Shown here: in pieces, positions 8,184 through 17,534 of the stretch
Layout of the letters: the number at the start of each line of letters is the position of its first letter
Numbering within the stretch: position 1 is the stretch's first letter
Origin: Mitsuaria sp. 7
GTDB lineage: Bacteria > Pseudomonadota > Gammaproteobacteria > Burkholderiales > Burkholderiaceae_C
Direction: 5' to 3'
Assembly (NCBI RefSeq): GCF_001653795.1
Contig: NZ_CP011514.1
Coordinates: 4,544,279 to 4,608,278, forward strand
DNA length: 64,000 nt
The notes under the pieces: generated by a model
The model's input: only the letters and a program-made list of their open reading frames with translations
What the model was told of the DNA's origin: nothing
The model's database searches: none
Position numbers and translations under genes: made by a program

Positions 8184-8609
8184 TCAGATCGACGTGAAGC
8201 CGACGTAGCGCGAGACGAAGCGCGCCTTGCCTTCCCGCTCGAAGCGCGCCTCGTCCCAATCGCCCTCGTCGAGCCGCGGCACAGCGTCCGGCTTGAAGAG
8301 ATAGGTCCAGGCCCGCCGCCAGCTGCCGTCGGCCAGCGTCACCAGCACCTCGTGGCGCTCGTAGTCCTCGCCCTCGAAGCGGTCCAGCCGCGCCCACGCG
8401 GCCTCGGGCACGTCGAGATACAGGCGACCGACGACGTGATGCCCTGTCGCCGGGATCATCGCGGGGTAGTCGTGATCGCGCACCGGATGGCGCGCGTGGT
8501 CCGCCAGCGTGGCCGACACCGGCGCCGCGGCCGGTTCGGCGTCAGGCCCGCAGACGCGGGCCATGATGTCCGGCCACATCAGCGTGCCGTAGGTGAACGC
8601 ATGTGCCAT
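8184..8609 (-). CDS. Gamma-glutamylcyclotransferase-like (AIG2/GGACT) family protein
   Basis: This compact 141-residue protein shows the family's N-terminal YGTLM motif (residues 7-11), which forms the substrate-binding loop, and LDRFEGEDYER (75-85), in which E79 corresponds to the conserved catalytic glutamate. Related enzymes cyclise gamma-glutamyl amines or amides to 5-oxoproline and free amine. The C-terminal half (SWRRAWTYLFKPD, residues 95-107) fits the usual beta-barrel ending. The precise substrate is not predictable. It lies between purC and fba on the same strand, and a terminator separates it from fba. Confidence 0.8.
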   Translation of the reverse strand: MAHAFTYGTLMWPDIMARVCGPDAEPAAAPVSATLADHARHPVRDHDYPAMIPATGHHVVGRLYLDVPEAAWARLDRFEGEDYERHEVLVTLADGSWRRAWTYLFKPDAVPRLDEGDWDEARFEREGKARFVSRYVGFTSI

Positions 8610-8650
8610 GAGCGGATTCCCAAAGACGAGTGCGGAATTAAGGCAAGCAG

Positions 8651-8678
8651 AAATGAAAAGACCGGCGCGAGGCCGGTC
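8651..8678 (-). terminator. Intrinsic terminator after fba
   Basis: Bases 8660-8666 and 8672-8678 form a perfect 7-bp stem with a 5-nt loop. On the minus strand it is followed by TTTTCATTTC. It lies 30 bases past the fba stop and uncouples fba from the downstream cyclotransferase-purC-TPR genes. Confidence 0.7.
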
Positions 8679-8708
8679 CGTTCGGGGACGTTCTGACGCG
8701 TCCGGAGC

Positions 8709-9773
8709 TTACTGGACGACTTGCGCCAGCTCGCCGCGCTCATAGGCGGCGGCCACGTCGACCAGGCTGCGCGGCTTGATCTTCGGGGCCTGGCCTTCGC
8801 AGCCGAATTCCAGGTAACGCGCCTTGCAGACCAGCTTCGCCGCTTCGCGCGCCGGCTTCAGCCATTCGCGGGCGTCGAACTTGTCCGGGTTCTCGAACAG
8901 GAACTTGCGCACCGCGCCGGTCATCGCCAGGCGGATGTCGGTGTCGATGTTGATCTTGCGCACGCCGTGCTTGATCGCTTCCTGGATCTCTTCCACCGGC
9001 ACGCCGAAGGTCTCCTTCATCTGGCCGCCGTACTGGTTGATGATGGCCAGCAGTTCCTGCGGCACGCTCGACGAGCCGTGCATCACCAGATGCGTGTTGG
9101 GGATGCGCTTGTGGATCTCCTTGACCCGCGAGATCGCCAGGATGTCGCCGTCGGGCTTGCGCGAGAACTTGTAGGCGCCGTGGCTGGTGCCGATGGCGAT
9201 GGCCAGCGCGTCCAGCTGCGTGGCCTTGACGAAGGTGGCGGCCTCTTCCGGATCGGTCAGCATCTGGCTGTGGTCCAGCTTGACGTCGGCGCCGATGCCG
9301 TCTTCCTCGCCCGCATCACCGGTTTCCAGGTTGCCCAGGCAGCCCAGTTCGCCCTCGACGGTGACGCCGACCTTGTGGGACATCTGGACGACGCGACGGG
9401 TCACGTCCACGTTGTAGTCGAAGCTGGCGGGCGTCTTGCCGTCGTCCATCAGCGAGCCGTCCATCATCACCGAGCCGAAGCCCAGGTTGATCGCGCCCTC
9501 GCAGACCTTGGGGCTGGTGCCGTGGTCCTGGTGCATCACCAGCGGGATGTGCGGGTAGGCCTCGACCGCGGCCTGGATCAGGTGCTTGATGAAGGCCTCG
9601 CCGGCGTACTTCCGGGCGCCGGCGCTGGCCTGCAGGATCACGGGCGCGCCGACCTCGTCGGCGGCGGCCATCACGGCCTGGACCTGCTCCAGGTTGTTGA
9701 CGTTGAACGCCGGGATGCCGTAGCCCTGTTCAGCTGCGTGGTCCAGCAGCTGGCGCATCGAGACGAGTGCCAT
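8709..9773 (-). CDS. fba: Fructose-1,6-bisphosphate aldolase, class II
   Basis: This 354-residue zinc-dependent aldolase interconverts fructose-1,6-bisphosphate with DHAP and glyceraldehyde-3-phosphate in glycolysis, gluconeogenesis and, where present, the Calvin cycle. Visible features are the zinc and catalytic region [16 protein letters not shown] near residues 80-95, the VMMDGSLM motif, GELGCLGN (with GEDED-type acidic loop) in the middle, and the phosphate-binding segment [16 protein letters not shown] near 270-285. Length and motifs match the type-B (CbbA-like) proteobacterial aldolases. The start is supported by GGAG upstream (about 9780-9784). Its neighbours pyk and pgk are other glycolytic genes of the same cluster. 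Confidence 0.97.
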   Translation of the reverse strand: MALVSMRQLLDHAAEQGYGIPAFNVNNLEQVQAVMAAADEVGAPVILQASAGARKYAGEAFIKHLIQAAVEAYPHIPLVMHQDHGTSPKVCEGAINLGFGSVMMDGSLMDDGKTPASFDYNVDVTRRVVQMSHKVGVTVEGELGCLGNLETGDAGEEDGIGADVKLDHSQMLTDPEEAATFVKATQLDALAIAIGTSHGAYKFSRKPDGDILAISRVKEIHKRIPNTHLVMHGSSSVPQELLAIINQYGGQMKETFGVPVEEIQEAIKHGVRKINIDTDIRLAMTGAVRKFLFENPDKFDAREWLKPAREAAKLVCKARYLEFGCEGQAPKIKPRSLVDVAAAYERGELAQVVQ

Positions 9774-10183
9774 GAGAGTTCTCCGAGATAGTGAAAAATC
9801 CTGGGCCGCGGGGCGACGCCAAAGCCTCGCCGTAACCGCGCCGTAACTGTTCGGGATTCTAGCGAGCCGCCATGACGGGCCCTGTAACCAACCTGGGGCT
9901 CCCCCCGAACTGGTGCCATACCAATCCCCTGCGGCCCCCGTCCCTTCGGGGCCGCGCCACGTGGCCGGCCCCTCGGTGGAGGTTGTGCATGGGCGTGCAC
10001 ACGGGCGCAGACCGCATCCGCGCGCGCCGGCTCCCCCTGGACAGGGGTCTGTGCGCTTGCGCGGCGGCGGACGCGGCCGGTAGGCTCTCGCCCGGGCGTC
10101 CCGCCCCGTCGGAGCAAGCGCCGTGCCTTGTCCCGCCGCCGGTGGCGAGGAGCGCCCGCGCGACCGCCGCTTCCAGGAATTTC
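9774..10183. other. 410-base intergenic region between divergent genes
   Basis: This is the control region between fba (minus) and the HATPase/STAS-like gene (plus). It holds a TAGAAT-like minus 10 element for fba (minus strand, 9861-9856) without a good minus 35, a GC-rich hairpin around 9932-9956, and the dyad at 9984-10001. An upstream extension of the plus-strand frame back to 9872 is open but has no coding character. Confidence 0.5.
9984..10001. promoter_or_regulatory. Possible operator: TGTGCA-N6-TGCACA dyad
   Basis: This is a perfect inverted repeat with 6-bp arms and a 6-bp spacer, midway between fba and the divergent regulator-like gene. The geometry resembles CRP/FNR-type or GntR-type sites, but the half-site is not TGTGA. 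Assignment to any protein would be guesswork. Confidence 0.3.
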
Positions 10184-11203
10184 ATGACCCGCCTCGCGAT
10201 CGATCAGCTCACGCTCTGGATCACCGCCGCCGCCAACGAGCATTCGCTCGACCTGCCCGCCTTCGTCGAGGAACGCACCGGGGCCAGCCACCGCGCCACG
10301 CTGAACGCGCTGCGCCGCCTGGTCGACGCCCACTGGCTGACGCGCTCCGGGACCGCCCGCCGGCCGGTCTTCGGACCGGGCGCGCTGCGACAGGTGGCGC
10401 GCAGCTACACGCTGCACGGGCTGATGGAAGACGTGATCTGGCAACGCGACTACGCCCCGCACTTCGCGCTGCCGCGTCACGTCGCGCGGATGATCCAGCA
10501 CGGCTTCACCGAGCTGGTGAACAACGCCATCGACCACAGCGGCGGCAGCAGCGTGACCGTGTCGCTGCGGCAGACGCCGACGCACGCGCAGCTGCTGGTG
10601 TCGGACGACGGCTGCGGCGTCTTCGAGAAGATCCGCGACACCTACGAGCTGACCGATGCGCGCCACGCGATGCTGGAGCTCAGCAAGGGCCGGCTGACCA
10701 CGCAGCCGCAGGCGCACACCGGGCGCGGGCTGTTCTTCAGCTCGCAGCTGGCGGACGTCTTCGACATCCACGCCAACGGCAAGGCGTTCCAGCGCCGCGC
10801 CTGGGAAGGCAACGCGTGGAAGGACGGCAAGGGCCTGCCGCGCCAGGGCAGCTCGATCTACATGGCGATGTCGCTGGACAGCACCCGCACGCTGGAGCAG
10901 GTGCTGGAGCAGTGGAGCGTCGACGGCACCGGCATCGCCTTCGACCAGACGCGGGTGATGCTGAACCTGGTGGTGGTCGCGGGGCAGATGCTGGACTCGC
11001 GCGCGCAGGCGCGGCGGGTCGCGGTGCGGCTGCCGCAGTTCAAGCGGGCGGAGGTGGACTTCGACGGGGTCACCGATGTCGGCCACGCGTTCGCGGATGA
11101 ACTGTTCCGTGTCTTCGCGCGGGCGCACCAGGAAGTGGAACTCGTGCCCCTGAACATGACGCCGCGCATCGCCGCGCTGGTGCAGGCCGCGCGCAACGCC
11201 TGA
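10184..11203 (+). CDS. Winged-helix / HATPase / STAS-like (DUF4325) regulatory protein
   Basis: This 339-residue protein has three parts. Residues 1-80 look like a winged-helix domain (TGASHRATLNALRRLVDAHWL). Residues 95-230 form a Bergerat ATP-binding domain, with the N box ELVNNAIDHSGG (110-121), the G1 box DDGCGVF (141-147) and the G2 loop HTGRGLFFS (178-186). Residues 275-339 form a STAS-like DUF4325 domain (AEVDFDGVTDVGHAFADELFRVF). HATPase domains of this class are anti-sigma-like kinases, and STAS domains are their usual partners, so both halves of a partner switch appear fused. No dimerisation/phosphoacceptor domain or receiver is present, so it is not a classical sensor kinase. The start at 10184 has AGGAAT upstream. 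The regulated process is unknown. Confidence 0.75.
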   Translation: MTRLAIDQLTLWITAAANEHSLDLPAFVEERTGASHRATLNALRRLVDAHWLTRSGTARRPVFGPGALRQVARSYTLHGLMEDVIWQRDYAPHFALPRHVARMIQHGFTELVNNAIDHSGGSSVTVSLRQTPTHAQLLVSDDGCGVFEKIRDTYELTDARHAMLELSKGRLTTQPQAHTGRGLFFSSQLADVFDIHANGKAFQRRAWEGNAWKDGKGLPRQGSSIYMAMSLDSTRTLEQVLEQWSVDGTGIAFDQTRVMLNLVVVAGQMLDSRAQARRVAVRLPQFKRAEVDFDGVTDVGHAFADELFRVFARAHQEVELVPLNMTPRIAALVQAARNA

Positions 11204-11273
11204 GGCAGACCGCTCGCCGCGTCCGCCGCTTGACGGCCACGGCGACGTCGAGTCCGCCGCTCAGGAACCACGG

Positions 11274-12047
11274 TCAGAGATCGCTGTCGACCAACGCCTG
11301 GATGGCGGCACGGCTGCGGGCGATCGCCTCGTCCAGCCGCGGCAGCAGCGAGGCGGGTTCGCTGCCCTTGGCGGCGCCGAACACGATGCCCTCTTCCACC
11401 ACCGGCCTGGGCAGGACCTGGAACTGCCCGCTGCGCAGCGCGCGCAGGCGCCGCTCCAACGCGGCGGCGCTGCCGCGATGGGTCGCGACCATCGCGTCGC
11501 AGCGCCCCACCGCCAGCATGCGCGCGCGGGCGCCGAGGTCGTTGCCGCCGCTCTCGACACGGAACAGCTGCTGGTGCCTGGCCTCTTCGAAAGCGGCGCC
11601 GTAGGTCGACCCGCGCGACACGCACAGCGCGCGGCCGCGCAGGTCTTCGAGCTTGTCGAACCGGATCGGTTTCGCCTTGGGCACGACCAGCCAGCCGCGG
11701 CTCACGAAGGCCGGGTGGCTGTACGCGAAGAGCTTGTCCCGCGCGGGGCTGCGCGAGAGTCCGAAGACCAGGTGCTGGCCGAGCTGCGCGCCCAGCAGCG
11801 CGCGCGGCCAGGGCAGCAGCAGCAGTTCCCACTGCAGGTCGGCCGCTTCGGCGATGCGCTTGAGCAGCGGCAGGACGAAGGGTTTGTGGGTCTGCTCGCT
11901 GATCGCGAGCCGGACCGGCTCCCGATCGTCCGCGGCCATGCCCGGGGCGGTGTCGACGCCGACCTCGCCTTGTGCGAGCACGGTCCCGACGGTCATCGCC
12001 GCGCCCGCGCCGCCGATCAGCAGATCGCGGCGGCGCAGTGGCTTCAC
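11274..12047 (-). CDS. Periplasmic solute-binding protein, family 3 type, orphan
   Basis: This 257-residue secreted protein begins with MKPLRRRDLLIGGAGAA, a twin-arginine-like or Sec signal ending around LAQG (residues 24-27). The mature part resembles amino-acid-type (SBP_bac_3) binding proteins: an N-terminal lobe (VRLAISEQTHKPFVLPLLKRI), a hinge (LEDLRGRALCVSRGSTYGAAF) and a second lobe (RMLAVGRCDAMVAT). No ABC permease or ATPase gene is adjacent, which is common for proteobacterial orphans that act as sensors or have lost transport. It lies 28 bases after the pyk stop on the same strand and could be read through from pyk. Ligand unknown. Confidence 0.7.
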   Translation of the reverse strand: MKPLRRRDLLIGGAGAAMTVGTVLAQGEVGVDTAPGMAADDREPVRLAISEQTHKPFVLPLLKRIAEAADLQWELLLLPWPRALLGAQLGQHLVFGLSRSPARDKLFAYSHPAFVSRGWLVVPKAKPIRFDKLEDLRGRALCVSRGSTYGAAFEEARHQQLFRVESGGNDLGARARMLAVGRCDAMVATHRGSAAALERRLRALRSGQFQVLPRPVVEEGIVFGAAKGSEPASLLPRLDEAIARSRAAIQALVDSDL

Positions 12048-12075
12048 GGAGCAGCTCCGGATGTCGGCCGACCCG

Positions 12076-13506
12076 TCAACCGACGCGGCAGACCTTCAGC
12101 ATGTTGGTGCCGCCGGGGTAGCCCATCGGCTCGCCGCAGGTGATCGCGTAGGTGTCGCCCGGCATCAGCACACCGCGTTCGATCAGCAGGTCTTCCGCGG
12201 CCTTGAGCGCCTCGTCGCGGTCGTTGAAGTTGGGCATCAGCAGCGGCGTCACGTTGCGGTACAGCGCCATCTTGCGATGCGTCAGCACCTGCGAGGTCAG
12301 CGCGTAGATCGGCACGTGGATGCGGTGGCGGCTCATCCACAGCGCGGTGGAGCCGGACTCCGTCAGCGCGACGATCGCCTTGCAGCCCAGGTGGTGCGCG
12401 GTGAACAGCGCGCCCATCGCGATCGACTGGTCGATGCGGCCGAACTGGCGGTTGGCGAAGTCGGTGTCCAGCGTCACGAACTCGGCGTTCTCCGCCTCCA
12501 GCGCGATGGCGGCCATCTGCTGGATGGTCTCGACCGGGAAGCGGCCGGCCGCGGTCTCGGCGCTCAGCATCACGGCGTCGGTGCCGTCGAGCACGGCGTT
12601 GGCGACGTCGGACACCTCGGCGCGGGTCGGCACCGGGTTCACGATCATCGACTCCATCATCTGCGTCGCGGTGATGCAGACCTTGTCGAGCTCCAGCGCC
12701 ATCTTGATCATGCGCTTCTGCAGCGCGGGCACGGCGGCGTTGCCGACTTCCACGGCCAGGTCGCCGCGGGCGACCATGATGCCGTCGGAGGCCTTCAGGA
12801 TCGCCTCCAGGTGCGGGATCGCCTCATAGCGCTCGATCTTGGCGATCATCCCCGGCTTGTGGCGGAAGGGCTCGCCGGCGACGTTGGCCAACTGGCGCGC
12901 CATCTCCATGTCGGTGGCGTTCTTGGGGAAGCTCACCGCCAGGTACTCGCACTGGAAGGACATCGCGGTCTTGATGTCCTCCATGTCCTTGCCGGTCAGC
13001 GCGGGCGCGGTCAGCCCGCCGCCCTGCTTGTTGATGCCCTTGTTGTTGGACAGCTCGCCGCCCTGCTTGACGATGGTGTGCACCTGCGAGCCGCGCACCG
13101 ACTCCACCGTCAGCACCAGCAGGCCGTCGTTGAGCAGCAGCGTGTCGCCAGGCTTCACGTCGCGCGGCAGTTCCTTGTAGTCCAGGCCCACGACCAGCTC
13201 GTTGCCAGGTTCGGTGCGGTCGGCATCGAGCACGAAGGGCGTACCGTTCACCAGCTCGATCTTGCCGTTCTCGAACTTGCCGACACGGATCTTCGGCCCC
13301 TGCAGGTCCGCCATGATCGCGACCTGGCGGCCGGCGCGGGCAGCCACCTCGCGCACCATGCGGGCACGGTCGATGTGATCCTGCGCCTTGCCGTGCGAGA
13401 AGTTCAGCCGCACCACATCGACGCCGGCCTGGATCATCTTTTCCAGGATCTCGGGGGACGACGACGCGGGACCGAGAGTGGCAACGATCTTGGTGGCACG
13501 GGACAT
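12076..13506 (-). CDS. pyk: Pyruvate kinase
   Basis: This 476-residue enzyme converts phosphoenolpyruvate and ADP to pyruvate and ATP. It shows the N-terminal TKIVATLGPASSSPE motif, the barrel residues of DVVRLNFSHG, the B-domain from about residue 70 to 165, and the catalytic signature IMVARGDLAVEVG preceded by the Lys-containing MIAKIERYEAI segment. The usual regulatory C-terminal domain is present and there is no extra PEP-utilising domain. Length and sequence match the type II (PykA/PykF-like) enzymes of Burkholderiales. A CATAAT element on the minus strand at 13548-13543 is a plausible minus 10, with transcription starting about 30 bases before the ATG. Confidence 0.97.
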   Translation of the reverse strand: MSRATKIVATLGPASSSPEILEKMIQAGVDVVRLNFSHGKAQDHIDRARMVREVAARAGRQVAIMADLQGPKIRVGKFENGKIELVNGTPFVLDADRTEPGNELVVGLDYKELPRDVKPGDTLLLNDGLLVLTVESVRGSQVHTIVKQGGELSNNKGINKQGGGLTAPALTGKDMEDIKTAMSFQCEYLAVSFPKNATDMEMARQLANVAGEPFRHKPGMIAKIERYEAIPHLEAILKASDGIMVARGDLAVEVGNAAVPALQKRMIKMALELDKVCITATQMMESMIVNPVPTRAEVSDVANAVLDGTDAVMLSAETAAGRFPVETIQQMAAIALEAENAEFVTLDTDFANRQFGRIDQSIAMGALFTAHHLGCKAIVALTESGSTALWMSRHRIHVPIYALTSQVLTHRKMALYRNVTPLLMPNFNDRDEALKAAEDLLIERGVLMPGDTYAITCGEPMGYPGGTNMLKVCRVG

Positions 13507-13802
13507 GTCTTGTCTCTGTCTGAAATTTAGTTACAGCGGTCGATTATGAGCCGCCAAAACGACATCGGAACAGTTTCCGCGAGTTACGGCGGAGTTTCCA
13601 ACGGCAACGGTCGATGGGACCGAGCACCGGTGGCATGACCACCCCCGGCGACTCGGCCTTCGCGAGGGGCGCCCAACTCGGTCCGCTCACCTCCGGCTCG
13701 CTACCCTCAGACAGTCTGCGCCCAGTCAGTGATGGAAGCGCGCTCCGCGCGCCTCGCGCCGGCCTCCTCGCCGGGGGCGGCCATGCCACCTCCCCGCAAG
13801 GA
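13507..13802. other. 296-base intergenic region between maeB and pyk
   Basis: Apart from the possible pyk minus 10 element at 13543-13548, this stretch holds only short GC-rich dyads and no coding signal on either strand. No terminator with a T tract follows maeB. Confidence 0.5.
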
Positions 13803-16121
13803 TCAGGCCTTCGCCGCCTTGACGTCCGCCACCGCCAGGGCCGTCATGTTCACGATGCGGCGCACCGTCGCCGACGGGGTCAGGATGTGCACCGGGCGCT
13901 TGGCGCCCAGCAGGATCGGACCCACCGTCACACCCTGACCACCCACCACTTTCAGCACGTTGAACAGGATGTTCGCGGCATCCAGCGTCGGCAGCACCAG
14001 CAGGTTGGCCGAGCCCGACAGCGTCGACTCCGGCAGGAAGTTGTTGCGCACGTCCTCGGACAGCGCCGCGTCACCGTGCATCTCACCGTCGCATTCAATG
14101 GTCGGGTAAGCCGCGGCGAAGAGGTCGCGGGCGCGCCGCATCTTGACCGCCGACGCACGCTTGCTGCTGCCGAACATCGAGTGCGACAGGAAGGCCACCT
14201 TGGGCGGCAGGCCGAAGCGCTGCAGCTCCTCGGCCGCCTGCCAGGCGATGTCGGCGAGCTGCTCGGCGGTCGGGTCTTCATTGACGAAGGTATCGGCGAT
14301 GAAGAGCGTACGTTGCTCCAGCATCAACGCGTTCATCGTCGCGAAGTTGGAAACCTCCGGCTTCAGGCCGATCAGGTTCTGGATGTGCTCCAGGTGCGAG
14401 TCGAAACGCCCCACCGTGCCGCAGATCATCGCGTCGGCATCGCCGAGCTGGATCGCGAGCGCACCGATCGTGGTGTTGGAGCGGCGCACGGCCGACTTGG
14501 CCATCTCCGGCGTGAAGCCGTTGCGGCCCATGACCTGGTGGTAGGCCTCCCAATACTGGCGGAAGCGGTGGTCGTTCTCGGGGTCGATGACGGCGACGTC
14601 CTCGCCCAGCTTGATGCGCAGGCCGGCGCGCTTGAGGCGCATCGCGATGACCTCGGGGCGGCCGATCAGCGTGGGCTTGGCCAGGCCTTCGTCGAGCGCC
14701 ACCTGCACGGCGCGCAGCACGCGCTCATCCTCGCCCTCGGCGTAGATGACGCGGGCCGGATGGGCCTTCGCCTCGGCGAAGACCGGGCGCATGAACATGC
14801 CGGTCTGGTAGACGAAGCGCGACAGCTGCTCGCGGTAGGCCGCCATGTCCTGGATCGGACGGGTGGCGACGCCGGACTCCTCGGCGGCCTTGGCCACGGC
14901 CGGCGCGATGCGCAGGATCAGGCGGCTGTCGAAGGGCTTGGGGATGATGTAGTCGGGACCGAAGGCCAGGTCTTGCCCGGCATAGGCCGCGGCGACTTCC
15001 GGCGGGGTCTCGGCCTTGGCCAGATCGGCGATCTCGCGCACGCAGGCGAGCTTCATCGCCTCGGTGATCTTGGTCGCGCCGCAGTCCAGCGCGCCGCGGA
15101 AGATGTACGGGAAGCACAGGACGTTGTTGACCTGGTTCGGATAGTCCGAGCGGCCCGTCGCGACGATGCAGTCGGGGCGCGCTTCCTTCGCGAGCTCCGG
15201 GCGGATCTCCGGCTCCGGATTGGCCAGCGCCAGGATGATGGGCTGGCGCGCCATCGTCTTGACCATCTCGGCGGTCAGGACGCCGGCCGCCGAGCAGCCC
15301 AGGAACACGTCCGCGTCCTTGACGACGTCGGCCAGCGTGCGCGCCGAGGTGATCTGGCAGTAGCGACGCTTGGACTCGTCGAGCTTGCCGGCATCGGCGC
15401 GTTCGCTCTGGATCACGCCCTTGGAGTCGACGGCGAAGACGTTCTCACGCTTCACGCCCAGGCCGACCATCACGTCCAGGCAGGCGATGGCCGCGGCGCC
15501 GGCGCCCGACACCGCCACCTTCACCGTGCCGATGTCCTTGCCGACGAGCTCCAGGCCGTTCAGCAGCGCGGCGCTCGAGATGATCGCGGTGCCGTGCTGG
15601 TCGTCGTGGAAGACGGGGATGTTCATGCGAGCGCTGAGCTGCTTCTCGATGTAGAAGCACTCGGGGGCCTTGATGTCCTCGAGGTTGACGCCGCCCAGCG
15701 TGGGCTCCATCGCCGCGATGATCTCGACGAGCTTGTCGGGATCGCGCTCGGCCAGCTCGATGTCGAAGACGTCGATGCCGGCGAATTTCTTGAACAGGCA
15801 GCCCTTGCCTTCCATCACCGGCTTGGCGGCCAGCGGGCCGATGTCGCCCAGGCCCAGCACCGCGGTGCCGTTGGTGATGACGCCCACCAGGTTGCCGCGC
15901 GAGGTGTAGTCCGCGGCCAGCGACGGGTCGCGCTCGATGTCCAGGCAGGGATAGGCGACGCCCGGCGAGTAGGCCAGCGACAGGTCGCGCTGGTTGGCGA
16001 GCGGCTTGGTCGGCGTGACGGCGATCTTGCCGCGCGTCGGGAAGCGGTGGTAGTCCCGCGCCGCCTCGCGCAGTGCGGCCTCGGCCGGGCTCAGGTCGAG
16101 GTCGTCGTTCTTGTCGGTCAT
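13803..16121 (-). CDS. maeB: NADP-dependent malic enzyme with fused phosphotransacetylase-like domain
   Basis: This 772-residue two-part protein decarboxylates malate to pyruvate with reduction of NADP. Residues 1-430 are the malic-enzyme half: [15 protein letters not shown] and [12 protein letters not shown] near the start, [18 protein letters not shown] around 105, and a Rossmann segment [17 protein letters not shown] near 200. Residues 435-772 form a phosphate acetyl/butyryltransferase domain that in MaeB binds acetyl-CoA and regulates activity rather than catalysing acyl transfer. The size equals typical MaeB (about 760). It feeds pyruvate and NADPH from C4 acids and sits between pyk and pstS. 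Confidence 0.96.
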   Translation of the reverse strand: MTDKNDDLDLSPAEAALREAARDYHRFPTRGKIAVTPTKPLANQRDLSLAYSPGVAYPCLDIERDPSLAADYTSRGNLVGVITNGTAVLGLGDIGPLAAKPVMEGKGCLFKKFAGIDVFDIELAERDPDKLVEIIAAMEPTLGGVNLEDIKAPECFYIEKQLSARMNIPVFHDDQHGTAIISSAALLNGLELVGKDIGTVKVAVSGAGAAAIACLDVMVGLGVKRENVFAVDSKGVIQSERADAGKLDESKRRYCQITSARTLADVVKDADVFLGCSAAGVLTAEMVKTMARQPIILALANPEPEIRPELAKEARPDCIVATGRSDYPNQVNNVLCFPYIFRGALDCGATKITEAMKLACVREIADLAKAETPPEVAAAYAGQDLAFGPDYIIPKPFDSRLILRIAPAVAKAAEESGVATRPIQDMAAYREQLSRFVYQTGMFMRPVFAEAKAHPARVIYAEGEDERVLRAVQVALDEGLAKPTLIGRPEVIAMRLKRAGLRIKLGEDVAVIDPENDHRFRQYWEAYHQVMGRNGFTPEMAKSAVRRSNTTIGALAIQLGDADAMICGTVGRFDSHLEHIQNLIGLKPEVSNFATMNALMLEQRTLFIADTFVNEDPTAEQLADIAWQAAEELQRFGLPPKVAFLSHSMFGSSKRASAVKMRRARDLFAAAYPTIECDGEMHGDAALSEDVRNNFLPESTLSGSANLLVLPTLDAANILFNVLKVVGGQGVTVGPILLGAKRPVHILTPSATVRRIVNMTALAVADVKAAKA

Positions 16122-16372
16122 GCAAATCTCCGTCGGGGGCGCAAAGCTTAATCCTCCGGCTCCGGCGGCGCGATGAATTCAGCTTTAACTCCCATGCAAA
16201 GATGGCAATCGCCGATGCGCGCGATGGAATCCGCATCGGGATTTGCCCGCAAGTTAGAGCAACCTCCCGAGATCCGCCGGCAAGTCCCCCCACACGGGCG
16301 TCCATCACGGCGTGCGAAGAACGCGCTCACTAGAATGCGCCCCGCTGTCGTCTACCTCTTCCGAGTCCCGCC

Positions 16373-17470
16373 GTGCCCACCTCCCCGCCCGCTCCCCTGA
16401 CTTCGCAGCGCCGTGCGCTGCTTCGCCTGACCGCGGCCCTCCCGGTCACCCTCGCCTTCGGCGCACCTGGCGCCCTCTTCGCGCAGACCGCCGCATTGGC
16501 CGGGGCCGGCGCCTCGTTCCCTTCGCTGGTCTACGGTCGCTGGGCCACGGCCTACGAGAAGACCAAGGGTCAGGTCGTGCGCTACAAGCCGACCGGCTCG
16601 GGCGACGGCGTCAAGCAGATCACCGCGCGCGACGTGGCCTTCGGCGGCAGCGACTCGCCGCTCGCCGCGGAGGAGCTCACCAAGCGCAAGCTCGTGCAGA
16701 TCCCGATGCTGGTCGGCGGCATCGTGCCGGTGGTCAACCTGCCGGGCGTGCCGGAAGGCCGTCTGCAACTCACCGGCGACCTGCTCGCCGAGCTGATGAT
16801 GGGCCGCGTCGCGAAGTGGAACGACGGCCGCATCGCCGCGCTGAACCCGGGCGTCGCGCTGCCGGCGCTGCCGGTGAAGCGCATCGTGCGCGCGGACAAG
16901 TCCGGCACGACCGAGGGCTACACGAAGTACCTGAGCGCGGTGTCGCCGTCTTTCGCGAAGGACGTGGGTGCGAACGCGCAGCCGAAGTGGCCCGGCGAGG
17001 TCGAGGCGGCCGAAGGCAACGACGGCATGGCCAAGGCGCTGAAGGCGGCGCCGGGCACCATCGCGTACGTCAGCTACGACCGCGTGCAGCGCGACAAGCT
17101 CAACGGCGTGCGCCTGCGCAATGCCGCCGGCCAATGGGTGGCGGCGGGCGAGACCGGCTTCAAGTCCGCGATCGCCAACAGCGACCTCTCGCGCAAGGGC
17201 GACGACCTGGCCTCGCTGATGGACCGCGACGGCGCGGAGAGCTGGCCCATCACGATGACCAGCTTCATCCTGATCGACGCGACGCCCGCGACCAGCGTCG
17301 GCGCCGCGCCGGTGATGAGCTTCCTGTACTGGTGCTTCATGCACGGCGACGACCTGACGCGCGGCACGGGCTTCGCGCCGCTGCCGGTGGCGCTGCAGTC
17401 CAAGCTGGCCGCGCGCTTCGCGGCGGTCAAGCCGGCCGACGGGAAGCTGCCGGCCTACCTGGGACTCTGA
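16373..17470 (+). CDS. pstS: Phosphate ABC transporter substrate-binding protein PstS
   Basis: This 365-residue periplasmic phosphate-binding protein carries an N-terminal export signal of Tat or Sec type (SQRRALLRLTAALPVTLAFG, cleavage near AQTA). Phosphate-binding elements are visible: AGASFPSLVYGRW near 45, TGSGDGVKQI near 74-83, FGGSDSPL, and RADKSGTTEGYTKYL near 175, all as in PstS. The start codon is GTG at 16373. TAGAAT at 16331-16336 could be the minus 10 element. pstC, pstA, pstB and phoU are absent and a terminator follows the gene, so pstS is monocistronic here and must work with a Pst permease encoded elsewhere, or the operon has been split. No clear Pho box was found upstream. 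Confidence 0.93.
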   Translation: MPTSPPAPLTSQRRALLRLTAALPVTLAFGAPGALFAQTAALAGAGASFPSLVYGRWATAYEKTKGQVVRYKPTGSGDGVKQITARDVAFGGSDSPLAAEELTKRKLVQIPMLVGGIVPVVNLPGVPEGRLQLTGDLLAELMMGRVAKWNDGRIAALNPGVALPALPVKRIVRADKSGTTEGYTKYLSAVSPSFAKDVGANAQPKWPGEVEAAEGNDGMAKALKAAPGTIAYVSYDRVQRDKLNGVRLRNAAGQWVAAGETGFKSAIANSDLSRKGDDLASLMDRDGAESWPITMTSFILIDATPATSVGAAPVMSFLYWCFMHGDDLTRGTGFAPLPVALQSKLAARFAAVKPADGKLPAYLGL

Positions 17471-17493
17471 GTGGGGATCTGAACCCACAAATG

Positions 17494-17518
17494 AAAACGC
17501 GCCCGAGGGCGCGTTTTT
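17494..17518. terminator. Bidirectional intrinsic terminator between pstS and pgk
   Basis: An 11-bp perfect stem (17494-17504 with 17507-17517) with A tract on one side and T tract on the other serves the convergent genes pstS (plus) and pgk (minus). Confidence 0.85.
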
Positions 17519-17534
17519 CATGGGCGCTGAACGT

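Noticed and set aside
9984..10001. CRP binding site
   Set aside because: The half-site is TGTGCA rather than TGTGA and nothing else supports CRP. It is kept only as an unassigned dyad.
9872..10183. N-terminal extension of the HATPase/STAS-like protein to 9872
   Set aside because: The extra 104 residues are Pro/Arg/Cys-rich with no domain. The ATG at 10184 has a ribosome-binding site and starts a recognisable fold.
13614..16151. Plus-strand open frame of about 840 codons opposite maeB
   Set aside because: Antisense shadow of maeB in GC-rich DNA, with no recognisable domain.
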